DNA from: Anastrepha obliqua | Lineage: Eukaryota > Arthropoda > Insecta > Diptera > Tephritidae | DNA: 64,000 bases | Assembly: GCF_027943255.1 (NCBI RefSeq) | Contig: NC_072892.1 | Span: 20,235,792 to 20,299,791 of the forward strand | Reading direction: 5' to 3' | In this document: in pieces, positions 55,505 through 64,000 of the stretch | How the letters are laid out: each line of letters starts with the position of its first letter | Numbering within the stretch: the first letter of the stretch is position 1 | Made by a program: the position numbers and the translations under genes | The notes under the pieces: model-generated | The model's input: only the letters and a program-made list of their open reading frames with translations | What the model was told of the DNA's origin: nothing | The model's database searches: none

Positions 55505-57850
55505 TAGGTTAGGTTAGGTTATGGTGGTAGTCGGTCCGTATGACCAACTCACTTAGACCACTGTGCGACACGGGAGCCTTGTTTATTTACTTTCATGAAA
55601 CCATTTTGAGGCTCTTATAAAGCGCAGAATTGGTCTAATCCCCGCGCCAGATAATTCTGTAAGAGAATTGAAAAAGTGTTTACCTAGACAACCTGCTCTG
55701 ATTTTAGCTAAGGCTGGGCAATTGGAAAGGAAGTGCTCTACTGTTTCTTCCTCCTTCTCATCTCTACAGCTTCTACAGTATTCATGAGAGAATACTCCTT
55801 TTTCTTCTTCTTAATTGGCGCTATAACCGCTTACGCGATTTTGGCCGAGTTTAACAAAGCGCGCAAGTCGTTTTTTTCTCGTGCTAACCGGCGCCAGTTG
55901 GACACACCCAGGGAAGCCAAGTCCTTCTCCATCTGATCTTTCCAACGCAGAGGAGGCCGCCCTCTTCCTCTGCTACCATCAGCTGGTACCGCATCGAATA
56001 CTTTCAAAGCCGGAGCGTTTGTATCCATTCGGACGACATGACCCAGCCAACGTAGCCGCTGGATCTTTATTCGCTGCGCTATGTCTATGTCGTCGTAAAG
56101 CTCATACAGCTCATCGTTCTATCGTCTGCGATATTCGCCGTTGCCAACGTGCAAAGGTCCAAAAATCTTACGCAGAATCTTTCTCTCGAACACTTCAAGC
56201 GTCGCTTCATCGGATGTTGTCATCGTCCAAGCTTCTGCGCCATACGTTAGGACGGGCATGATGAGAGTCTTGTAGAGTGTTAGTTTTGTTCGTCGAGAGA
56301 GGACTTTACTGCTCAGTTGCCTACTTAGTCCAAAGTAGCACTTGTTGGCAAGAGAGATTCTACGTTGGATTTCAAGGCTGACATTGTTTTCGGTGTTAAT
56401 GCTGGTTCCTAAATAAACGAAGTCTTTTACAACCTCGATATCATAACAGTGACGTGGGTGCCGATATGCGAGTGCGCCGACTGGAGGTACTTCGTTTTGT
56501 CCTCGTTCACCACCAGACCCATTCGCTTTGCCTCTTTGTCCAGTTTGGAGAAGGCAGAACTAACAGCGCGGTTGTTAAGGCCGATGATGTCAATATCATC
56601 GGCATACGCCAGCAATTGTACGCTCTTATAAAATATTGTGCCTGAGCGATTAAGTTCTGCGGCTCGTACGATGCTCTCCAACATCAGGTTAAAGAAGTCA
56701 CACGACAGCGAATCACCCTGTCTGAAACCTCGTTTGGTATCAAACGGCTCGGAGAGGTCCTTCCCAATTCTGACGGCGCTGCTGGTGTTGAGCAACGTCA
56801 TCTTACATAGCCGTGTTAGTTTTGCGGGGATACCAAATTCCTCCTTTCCGTACTGTCGAATGCAGCTTTGAAGTCGACGAAAAGATGGTGTGTGCCGATT
56901 CTCCTTTCATGGGTCTTTTCCAAGATTTGGCGTATCGTGAATATTTGGTCGATGGTAGACTTTCCAGGTCTGAAGCCACACTGATAAGGTCCAATCAGTT
57001 GGTTGACGGTGGGCTTCAGTCTTTCACACAATACGCTCGCTAGTACCTTATAGGGCGATATTTAGAAGGCTAATCCCGCGGTAATTGGCACAAATTGCAG
57101 GATCGCCCTTCTTATGGATTGGGCAGAGCACACTTAAATTCCAATCGGCAGGCATGCTCCTAGTCTCAAGGAATGCCTTCCAAATAGCCAATGGCCGGTG
57201 ACACAAGCCACGACCTTCGAGATGTCATCTCTTGAGAGACTAAGCAATTCCTTTGTCCTTTTCTTGTCTATTTGTGGCCATAGTAGCCTAGCTGTTACGC
57301 ACGTATCTTCATCTTCCCATGACCTATTGGCCTCTTGGATAATGCTGTTTTTTATTATTAGTTTACTCGTAACCAAAGATATTCCAATGGTAGAAGAGTA
57401 GTACCTTTTCTGGCTAGCTGCCCAACTCTACAGTTTCCCTCAATATCTCTGTGTCGCGGAACCCAAATAAGGCTGACCTTGAATACGACGCTAATATCAT
57501 TTAGGGCTGCTCGGCATTCCTGTGCAACCTTTGATCTTAGTATTGCCGCATTCATTGATTTAATGGCCGCTTGGCTATCCGAAAATATATTTATAGTCGT
57601 TTTTGTTCCGGCGTGCGTATTTAGGTATGTAGACACTTCTTTTATGGCTAGGACCTCTGCCTGATAGATGCTGCAGTAGTCTGGTAGTCGAACGGATAGT
57701 TCCAGTCCTAGTTCTTTCGAAAATACTCCATAGCCAACTTTATCGTCTAGCTTAAAGCCATCTGTATAAACATTTAATTCCCCCTTCTCCATGGCCTTGG
57801 TGTTTGCCACTCCCTTCTTGACCGTACACTTGTCTTGAAGATCCTGTCGA
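55505..57850 (-). mobile_element. Non-LTR retrotransposon (RNase H family C), minus copy, split by an RTE
   Basis: The RNase H part lies at 57810-57370 in one frame: LNVYTDGFKLDDKVGYGVF, LPDYCSIYQAEVLAIKEV, INIFSDSQAAIKSMN, WVPRHRDIEGNCRVGQLARK. Then comes [15 protein letters not shown] (to about 57155). Beyond the RTE, at 55800-55600, it reads EYCRSCRDEKEEETVEHFLS, NCPALAKIRAGCLGKHF and FIRASKWFHESK plus stop. The UTR ends in CCTAACCTAACC (about 55507-55518, seen as TTAGG words). The RNase H active-site acids of YTDG and IFSDS are present. It is 5'-truncated near 57850. Confidence 0.85.
55801..57150 (-). mobile_element. RTE-type retrotransposon, 5'-truncated, inserted in family C element
   Basis: The minus strand reads [19 protein letters not shown] blocks at the truncated 5' end, YQCGFRPGKSTIDQIFTIRQ, HHLFVDFKAAFDS (motif A Asp, about 56880), GFRQGDSLSCDFFNLMLESI and LLAYADDIDIIG (YADD, about 56600). 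Then come MGLVVNEDKTKYL, HVVRMDTNAPALKVFDAVPA and NWRRLAREKNDLRALLNSAK. The tail is AAGAAGAAAAA. AGGAGCAT and AGGAGTAT flank it as an aged target duplication. YADD and motif A are intact, but several frameshifts break ORF2. Confidence 0.85.
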
Positions 57851-59417
57851 AGGTGAGTCTAGGAGTAGAATAGTCTAGTTCTTGTTTGTGACTGTTCAGA
57901 GTGTGCAAAATACAGGCGTGGCCAAACCGCCGTTTTTCCATTACAGGTTTACAGCCTAACGTGATTCAAACACTCCGTTCAAAGAAATACACTCCGTTGC
58001 AAAATAATAGAACCACCCCAAATTTATAAGTTTTGAATTTTGAATAAAACGAATTTAGAATTTTTTTAAATTCAATTAGTTGTCATAAAAATATAGTTCA
58101 TTCTACAATAAATATCAATACATGGGCGCAACCTTGTCTAAATAACAAAGGTTCTCATGATCTTGCAGATCCTTTAGCAGGAAAATCCTGGGATGGCAGC
58201 CCAAGCATCCTGACGTGGATGTACATCATGATGATCTGGTCAACAATATCATACGGAGTGGTTACTTAGGTATCGAGAGCCGTTCTCTCGACAGTACTGA
58301 CTAAACTTCAGCGCTTATCATGCGTGTGCATCACGGAACCGATGGGAATCCGCCCTACAGCTGCGATAGGCTACGTGTGCCACTAAGAGCTTAAAATTCT
58401 CGTTGATTTTTGACATTTTTTTTCGCTAACGGTGTTGCCTACTTTCTCCATATACTTTGTGGATAACACAAAATTTGTTTTTATATGGAGATGAGAAAAG
58501 ATGAAGATATAAAGACTAGCAAATACACAAAAGTTTCAAGATTTGTATGTAATTTATAAAGAAACAAGAATTTTTCATCAAAACGTCAAAATATTATCTT
58601 TTTTTTTAAGTTTGGATACGCAGTTTTATGGACCACTAAGCGGTTCAACATTTTTGTTAATTTTTGGCATTTTTTGCGGTGTTGCCTATTTTCTGCATAT
58701 ACTTTGTGGATAACAGAGAATGTGTTGCTTTATGGAGAAAATTCGAAACACCGTCAAGGGAAGAATTATAAAAAATCAACGGCATTTGCTAGCAACATCA
58801 AACTTGCATTTTATTGTACTAAAATTTAATGGGGTATAAAACTACGAACCCATTTTTTTTAATTTTGATTAAAACCTTTGAGAGTTTTTCTAATTTTGAT
58901 CTAAAATTTGGATTTATTCGATTTTTTGTTCGACAAAGCAAGGAATATAAAAAAAAAAAACAGTAAAAAACATGCAAAAATTATCAAAACTAGTCAAAAT
59001 GTAGAGGCGCTATATTTCTTCGCGCACTGTAGATCTTTGGTGCCGATTTAAGTACTAGTTCCGACTTATTGAGTAAGATATGCAACTAATCGACACTTCC
59101 TAGGACGACGGTGTAAAATTCACTAGTTGCTTATCTGATAAGAAGAACAAACACAAGCTGGTCTGGTGGTAAATTCACTAGAAACGAAGGACTTCGGGTA
59201 CTAGTCAAGGATGATAAATTTATCAGATTTCACATAGTTATTCCGTAATATCAGCCAAGCGTATCCTGTTGAGCATTCTAAAGAAGATTTCGATAAAGTA
59301 AAAGTGATTTCACCGAAGAACGCGTCATCCAAAAAAATGCCCAGGATGATATCACTAAAGTAATTAAATTTGAGAAGAAGTTCAGAATTGAACTGGACGG
59401 AAAAATAAGCTGTTTTT
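57851..59417. other. Unassigned AT-rich stretch with a duplicated segment
   Basis: Contains a ~110-bp direct repeat (see next entry) and long T/A runs. ACACTCCGTT occurs twice near 57973-58000. No gene seen. Confidence 0.4.
58387..58745 (+). repeat. Spaced direct repeat, about 110 bp per unit
   Basis: 'ggtgttgcctactttctcc' with 'atatactttgtggataacac' at about 58428-58472 recurs as 'ggtgttgcctattttctgc' with 'atatactttgtggataacag' at 58678-58717. Similar flanks lie on both sides ('gttgatttttgacatttttt' and 'gttaatttttggcatttttt'). Confidence 0.75.
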
Positions 59418-60108
59418 TCTTCTGTCGGGACAACTAGCAAGTACACACAATTAAATCCATTGTACTGCACACGGGTTCCCTTTATAATTTTCTTTAAATC
59501 TACCCGACCTCCCAAGAAATCTGAGTGGATCTTCTCATGCCAAGGAGCCAAGGTAGTCGCTTCTTAACACATCAGTGCCAAAGACCTCAACCGTGATTCG
59601 AGCGATGGTGGGGCAGACGCACAGAAAGTGGTCTGCCGTCTCATCCTCCTCTCCACATGCTGGGCAGAGTACACTGCCTGAGATGCCCACCTTTTCCATG
59701 TGCTTTGCCCATAGATAGAGGCCCGCCATCAGCCCAACCAGCCTCCTACAGCCCCCTCTGCTTAATGACAGGAGGAACTGCAACAGTCGGTCGGACATGA
59801 CAGGTAACATCAGTTTTGTCCATCTGCAGGCTCTCTCAGCCTTCCAAGCTCGCTTGTGGTTTAGAGTAGCCCGTTTGCTAACCGTGGCTTTGATGGCTGC
59901 AGAAGGGAGTGGCAGAACGGGCTCTGGGCCAAAAAAGTTGGCCTCAGAACCCAGTCTGGCTAAAAAGTCAGAGATCTCGTTTCCCGCGATGCCCACGTGT
60001 CCCGGGACCCATGTTAACATCAGGCTATTATGTCTACCGACATAGTTCAGCCTGGATTTTGAGCTGCAGTGCACCTGCACTTGTAAGGAAACTTCAAGAG
60101 TGTACCAT
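59418..60108 (-). mobile_element. Non-LTR retrotransposon 3' fragment (RNase H family B), copy 2
   Basis: An almost continuous minus-strand frame (60146-59535) reads SLMLTWVPGHVGIAGNEISD, FLARLGSEANFFGPEPVLPL, WTKLMLPVMSDRLLQFLLSL, and a CPACGEEDETADHFLCVC knuckle, then EVFGTDVLRSDYLGSLA. One shift precedes the final FLGRSGRFKENYKGN-type end, and an A-tail is seen at 59410-59420. It is less damaged than copy 1 at 3345-3985. Confidence 0.85.
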
Positions 60109-60109
60109 G

Positions 60110-61385
60110 CACTGGAATACAGATGGCTCAAATATACCGAAGGCATAGGAGCTTAAATACATATATGACCTCAAAGCGAAGCTTTCTGTGCCGATGGGTA
60201 AGTTTCCAAGCATCTTCTAAGCCGAGGTATATGTCATCTCTCTGTGTGCAGAGATAAACTTAGACAGAAACCACCAGAATGAGCGAATTGTCATTTTAAA
60301 TGACAGTAAAGCGGCCTCGGTAGTATAATGCAAGAGCACTTGCCTGCCATTCCAGAGGTTGTGGGTTCGAATCCACAAAAACTTATTCATTCCATCCAAA
60401 GTCATCGCATTATTTGCTTGTGGCTTCTAAAACACGCAAAGAAAAACAAAAATAAAAACAAACAGTTACACATTGCATCAGTGGCGCCAGCAAGAGGAAG
60501 CGGGCAACCGCAGTAATAGCGCAGACACTCCAAATTTAGCGAAGCCCTCAACCATCTGTGCGATCCTTCTGGCAGAAAAATGTGAAACACAGATGACACT
60601 CTAAGCAGTAAGAAAAGCGTTGTTCCTAAGCAACGACAGGTGGGCATTCTCACTATTTAGGACTGGAAGCGAAGGATAATCACCTACCCTGTAGGAAATC
60701 TAATAGATTAACGAAACCAATGCAAGACCAGTCTTGTCGAGGCCCTATGCTCCCGAGAGTAGTGAACAAGGAAAGAAAAAAAGGCGGCGCTAAAAGCATT
60801 GTCATCCTGTGTCTGAAGTCCTCACTGGTCTTCAGTATGTCGAAAATTTAATTTCTTAGAAACACACAGTCGCATCGGGCTCACAGGAGCATAACTGAGA
60901 ACGAAATAGCGGATGCATTGGATAGAGAGGATCCGGTCTCGTTAATGGTAGGACGCAAGCCCTTCCTTGCTATGGGACAACATGTCATGAGGGAGTAGCT
61001 TAAAAGTGATGAGCTATGGCTAAGTGATGTTCTTCGGTACCAAATTATGGTGATACGCTAGGCGAAGTACTTACAGGTCAGTTTACAATCAAAAGAGGTT
61101 TAGGAAACAAATAAGTAAGTAAGTAAGTATAAATTGAGACTGCTTCCGGGCATAATCACAGGCCATTGCACATTGCGTACTCATCTTTACAGGGTTGGGA
61201 TATGGTCCACTGGCTCTTGTCGTTTCTGCGACCAATTACCGGAGACTCAAAACACCTCCTCCTTGAATGTGGTGCTATAGCGCGGAGAAGGTGCTGTACG
61301 AGGAAGACACCTCGGGCAATAGCAGCCGGCAGAGAGGCATATACGCTCAGCCCAACCCAGCTCTACCTTTAAGTTTAATAAGGGA
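60110..61385 (+). mobile_element. Non-LTR retrotransposon fragment (RNase H family F), split by SINE-1
   Basis: WNTDGSNIPKA (about 60112), LSVPMGKFPSIF and AEVYVISLCAEINLDRNHQN, then VILNDSKAA at 60291-60315, where the SINE starts. After it the frame continues ALKALSSCV (from about 60787), ENEIADALDREDPVSLM (about 60900-60950), a linker, GIITGHCTLRTHLYRVG and CRFCDQLP...HLLLECGAIARRR knuckle (to about 61290). It has stops and shifts and is dead. The SINE removal joins SKAALKAL exactly. Confidence 0.75.
60314..60782 (+). mobile_element. SINE-1, full copy with tRNA-like head
   Basis: The head at about 60314-60385 starts GCCTCGG (acceptor-like), then has an A-box TAGTATAATGC (60321-60331), a Gly-tRNA-like CTGCCAT anticodon-loop position, and a perfect B-box GGTTCGAATCC (60364-60374). 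The T-stem lacks one base, so it is no longer a tRNA. A ~380-bp body and an A-rich tail (60770-60782) follow. A GCGGC word (AAAGCGGC / AAGGCGGC) flanks it. Two further copies lie at 1027-1826 (minus) and 43905-44412 (plus). Transcription by RNA polymerase III is inferred from the boxes. Confidence 0.85.
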
Positions 61386-61499
61386 ACTGGGTTTGGATGA
61401 GTTAATGTGATGAGTAGAGAGAACAAGGGCCATGTGAGGACCCGATCGCTTTGTTTGAAGCGTAAAGATCTTTTTTTATCTGACGCCAAAAATGTCTAC

Positions 61500-62530
61500 G
61501 TTCGTCCCAAAAACAAAACGCATTTGCGAGAACTCAGGCTTCATTGTTACCTTTTAAAGAAAAGTGCAGCTGAAACGTTTCGTGTATTGATCAATATTTA
61601 CGGTAATCACCTTCCTTCAAATACAACTTGAAAAAGAAACCAGAAACCACGGTTTCGACGATTTCAAAGTAGCAATTTCCACGTGAGTGATAAAGATCGC
61701 GAAATCACGAATCGACAATACTCAACTACAGCAACTATTGGATGAAGACGCATATCATTGCCTTGATGATATGTCTGAGGAGTTGAATATTGATAAATCA
61801 ACCGTCGGTAAACGTTTGCACGCGATGGGAATGGTCCAGAAAGCAGGTAACTGGACCAATTGAAGGAGATGGATATCGAGAGACGTTTGGTGACGTGTGA
61901 GATGCTTCTTAAACGGCAGAAAAGAATAGGTTTTCTGCATCGCATCGTCACTGGTAATAAAAAATGGATCTTTTATGACAACCCTAAGCGTCGAAAATGT
62001 TGGAGCCTACCGGGTGAACCAGGTAAATCATGCTTCAAAGGTTATATTGTGCATCTGGTGGGATTATAAGGGTGTCATCTATTATGAACTTTTTAAACCA
62101 TCTGAAACCATCACTGGCGATCGTTACCGACTGCAGCTAATGCGTTTGAATCGAGCCCTGAGCTCTCAAAGAAAAGCGGCCGGAATGGGACGGTAGACAT
62201 GACAAACTGATTTTGCTGCATGGCAACGCCAGACCACACATTACTAAATCGGTCCAGAAATATTTAGAGAGGCTGAATTGGAAAATCTTGCTCCACCCGC
62301 CGTATTCCCCAGACATTGCATCTTCGGATTACCAGATTACCATCTGTGCCGATCAATGCAGTCAGCCCTTATTGGAGAGCGGTTGACTGCTTAGGAGAGC
62401 ATCGCAAACTGGCTAAATGAATGGATCAAATCAAAAGAACCCGAATTTTTCGCCAGTGGAATCCGCTGCCTGAAGTATGGAATAAAGTTATAGCTTTCAA
62501 TGGCGCATACTTCACATAATATCTGGTATT
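61500..62530 (+). mobile_element. Old mariner copy (mellifera-like), decayed
   Basis: Blocks in several frames: HCYLLKKSAAETFRVLINIY (about 61539), EELNIDKSTVGKRLHAMGM-like helix-turn-helix (about 61775-61830), MDIERRLVTCEMLLKRQKR, FLHRIVTGNKKWIFYDNPKR (first Asp changed to Asn), ILCIWWDYKGVIYYELFKPS, ITGDRYRLQLMRLNRALSSQ, then NARPHITKSVQ-like and an altered third site (YHLCRSMQSALIGER). I could not find paired ends. It is related in sequence to the mariner at 29114-30390 but much older. Confidence 0.75.
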
Positions 62531-63199
62531 TTTAAATGTTTAAATAGTTCGTAACTTTGGCTAAGAAAGGTCTGAAGCTTATTCCTACATCCAATAGTTT
62601 TGCAACAAATCGGTTCCATTAGTATGTGGCCTCAAAAAGTTACCACATCAAATTAGGTATATCTCGAAACTTTACCGGTGCTACAATGGGAACATTTTTT
62701 TTGAAAAATAACAAAATGGCGGACTTTTGAAAAAAAGGTATGTTGTTCGTGTGGGAATCAGACTGTGGTATGGAAAGTTTGGGCTGAAAAGAACACCTCC
62801 GAGAATGACAAGCCTACAGAATTATAATCAGTTTAAATTTTTCGTTTCAAATGTCCGGAAAAGCCAAAATCCTGTTGATAAGCCACCTATCTGTTTTTAA
62901 GACGCTTACTTTGGTGCAACACTACTACGGAAAAATATGTCAAAAAAAAAACAGAAGTTGTTTTTGTATACTATTTGATGTCAATAATAGCATACTATAA
63001 AATCAAAACGATCGCATTTTATTTTCTTAAAAAAAAATTCAAAAAAATATATATGAAAAATTAATATTTGACCAGGGGTGGCTTTCTGTAATTCGATATC
63101 GAGCAAAAATGACACTTTCTCTAACACAAAATATCGTAGCGTTATATCGAACATTCGATAGATACAGCTCGACACCACTTTTGCTCTCGTTTTTCATTT
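62531..63199. other. Unassigned AT-rich stretch
   Basis: No domain-bearing frame. It precedes the SANT-like gene remnant, so a promoter could lie at its right end. Confidence 0.35.
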
Positions 63200-64000
63200 T
63201 CTCAGCTGTTTATTTAATTCAAAATGTAAGTTAAAAATTTAAATTTTTATTGAAATTTTAATTTTCATATAATTATTTGCATAGGTTTCAACAAACAAAC
63301 GCTGCTCAACTAAGGATAATGGTAGAATATATGGAAAAGCATGATTCATTAGCTAAAAATAGCTTACAGAGTGCAGCTAATGGCCGTTCGAAGAAGAAAC
63401 AGTTATGGGATAAGCTAACGGAATTGTTAAATAGTAACGGGCCTCCCATGAAGCCAACAAAAGGATGGCAGAAAGTTTTTATTAACACTTACCATTACTT
63501 TTAAACATTTTTCATTTGTGGTAATGAATTCTTGTAATACCCCTGGGTATGGACTGACTACAAGTACAATGCAAAATGCAAGCTTACCCAGCGCATGAAA
63601 AGCATGACGAAAACGGGTGGTGGTCCGTATGATGCGGTTTCATTGAATCATATGGAGTAACGGATAGTTGCCGCAGCCAAAATAAGCGAGCATATATCGG
63701 GAGTACCAGGCACAACTTCATATGGTTGCCATACAGACGGACCTAGCTGTTCTGCTGCGGCTCCTCAGGCAGACGATACTTTCGTTAGCGAATACTTGAG
63801 CCAAATCTCGAGCGCCGATAATTCGTCGAGTGACGACGAAGGCAAAACCTCAAGCAAGACTGAGTCGCCAAAACTTAATATACGTGAGGAAGTGGAAATC
63901 GACGAGGTACAACAAGCTGCTAAAAGAAAAAGATATTCACCAAAGTCAAAATAATTGAAAAAGAGATTGAGAAGCAAGAAAAATCTCAAAGTGAAGTGTT
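63200..64000 (+). pseudogene. Zeste/Adf-1-like SANT DNA-binding protein, broken, runs off the window
   Basis: A 59-bp intron (63226-63284, GTAAGT...TTGCATAG) appears to split the start codon: AT at 63224-63225 and G at 63285. The protein then reads MFQQTNAAQLRIMVEYMEKH, SAANGRSKKKQLWDKLTELL and PTKGWQK, a Myb/SANT-like trihelix. Homologs continue with VWTDYKYN, found here at 63551 after ~70 bases that look like an intron lacking an AG end. Then come TKTGGGPYDAVSLNHME, a stop (63658), GVPGTTSYGC, a Ser/Asp-rich part, and a basic tail with a shift near 63950. Such proteins are often the second gene of PIF/Harbinger transposons, which I infer here. Confidence 0.65.

Noticed and set aside
60314..60385. 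A functional tRNA-Gly gene
   Set aside because: The stems are imperfect and the T-arm lacks a base; a SINE body and A-tail follow directly.

Overview
The window looks like non-coding-rich nuclear DNA of a higher fly, most likely a tephritid fruit fly. It is AT-rich, with many mariner-type transposons, RTE-, Jockey- and R1-type non-LTR retrotransposons, RNase H-bearing non-LTR fragments, a tRNA-headed SINE of a layout I remember from tephritid genomes, and one spliced host gene with insect-like splice sites. The species assignment is inference; nothing here names it.

I recognise one host gene. A five-exon coding region (42825-46885, + strand, 323 codons plus stop) encodes a secreted protein with a signal peptide, a short glutamine run, three related hydrophobic repeats and a six-cysteine C-terminal domain. 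A TATA box plus initiator at 18531-18568, followed by 438 bases without any ATG and ending in a good splice donor (19002/19003), looks like the promoter and untranslated first exon. Joined to the acceptor just before the start codon (42823), this would make a first intron of about 24 kb. That link is inference. At the right edge (63.2-64.0 kb) lies a degenerate zeste/Adf-1-like SANT gene, probably transposon-borne, whose start codon is apparently split by an intron.

Almost everything else is transposon debris, and much of it is nested. By region: 0-6 kb holds RNase H non-LTR pieces, a SINE hit by a mariner remnant, and a deleted maT-like element. 6-9.2 kb is an RTE 5' part split by a 1.95-kb element with about 490-bp inverted repeats. 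10-13.7 kb has a SINE, a maT-like element and a hAT remnant. 13.8-17.9 kb is a Jockey-type reverse transcriptase broken by four insertions, one of which carries a fifth. 20-29 kb has SINEs and RNase H-type fragments. 29.1-30.4 kb is a nearly intact mariner. 32-39 kb has a SINE, a hAT MITE and two mariners. 41.8-49.3 kb is the host gene with intronic and 3'-flanking insertions. 49.6-57.9 kb has an R1-type element split by a mariner, a piggyBac-like MITE, and an RNase H element split by an RTE. 59.4-62.5 kb has RNase H elements, one with an inserted SINE, and an old mariner.

Most nested cases were read from the sequence by rejoining the host element's frame across the insert and finding the target-site duplication: TA for mariners, 8 bp for hAT, TTAA for piggyBac-type, longer for retroelements. 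No transposase or reverse transcriptase here is intact, so the window is an archive of old activity. I see no RNA gene (apart from SINE tRNA-like heads), no CRISPR array and no operon-like system. The best candidates for something undescribed are the two long-inverted-repeat elements (7095-9047 and 16402-17191) and the uncharacterised secreted repeat protein.
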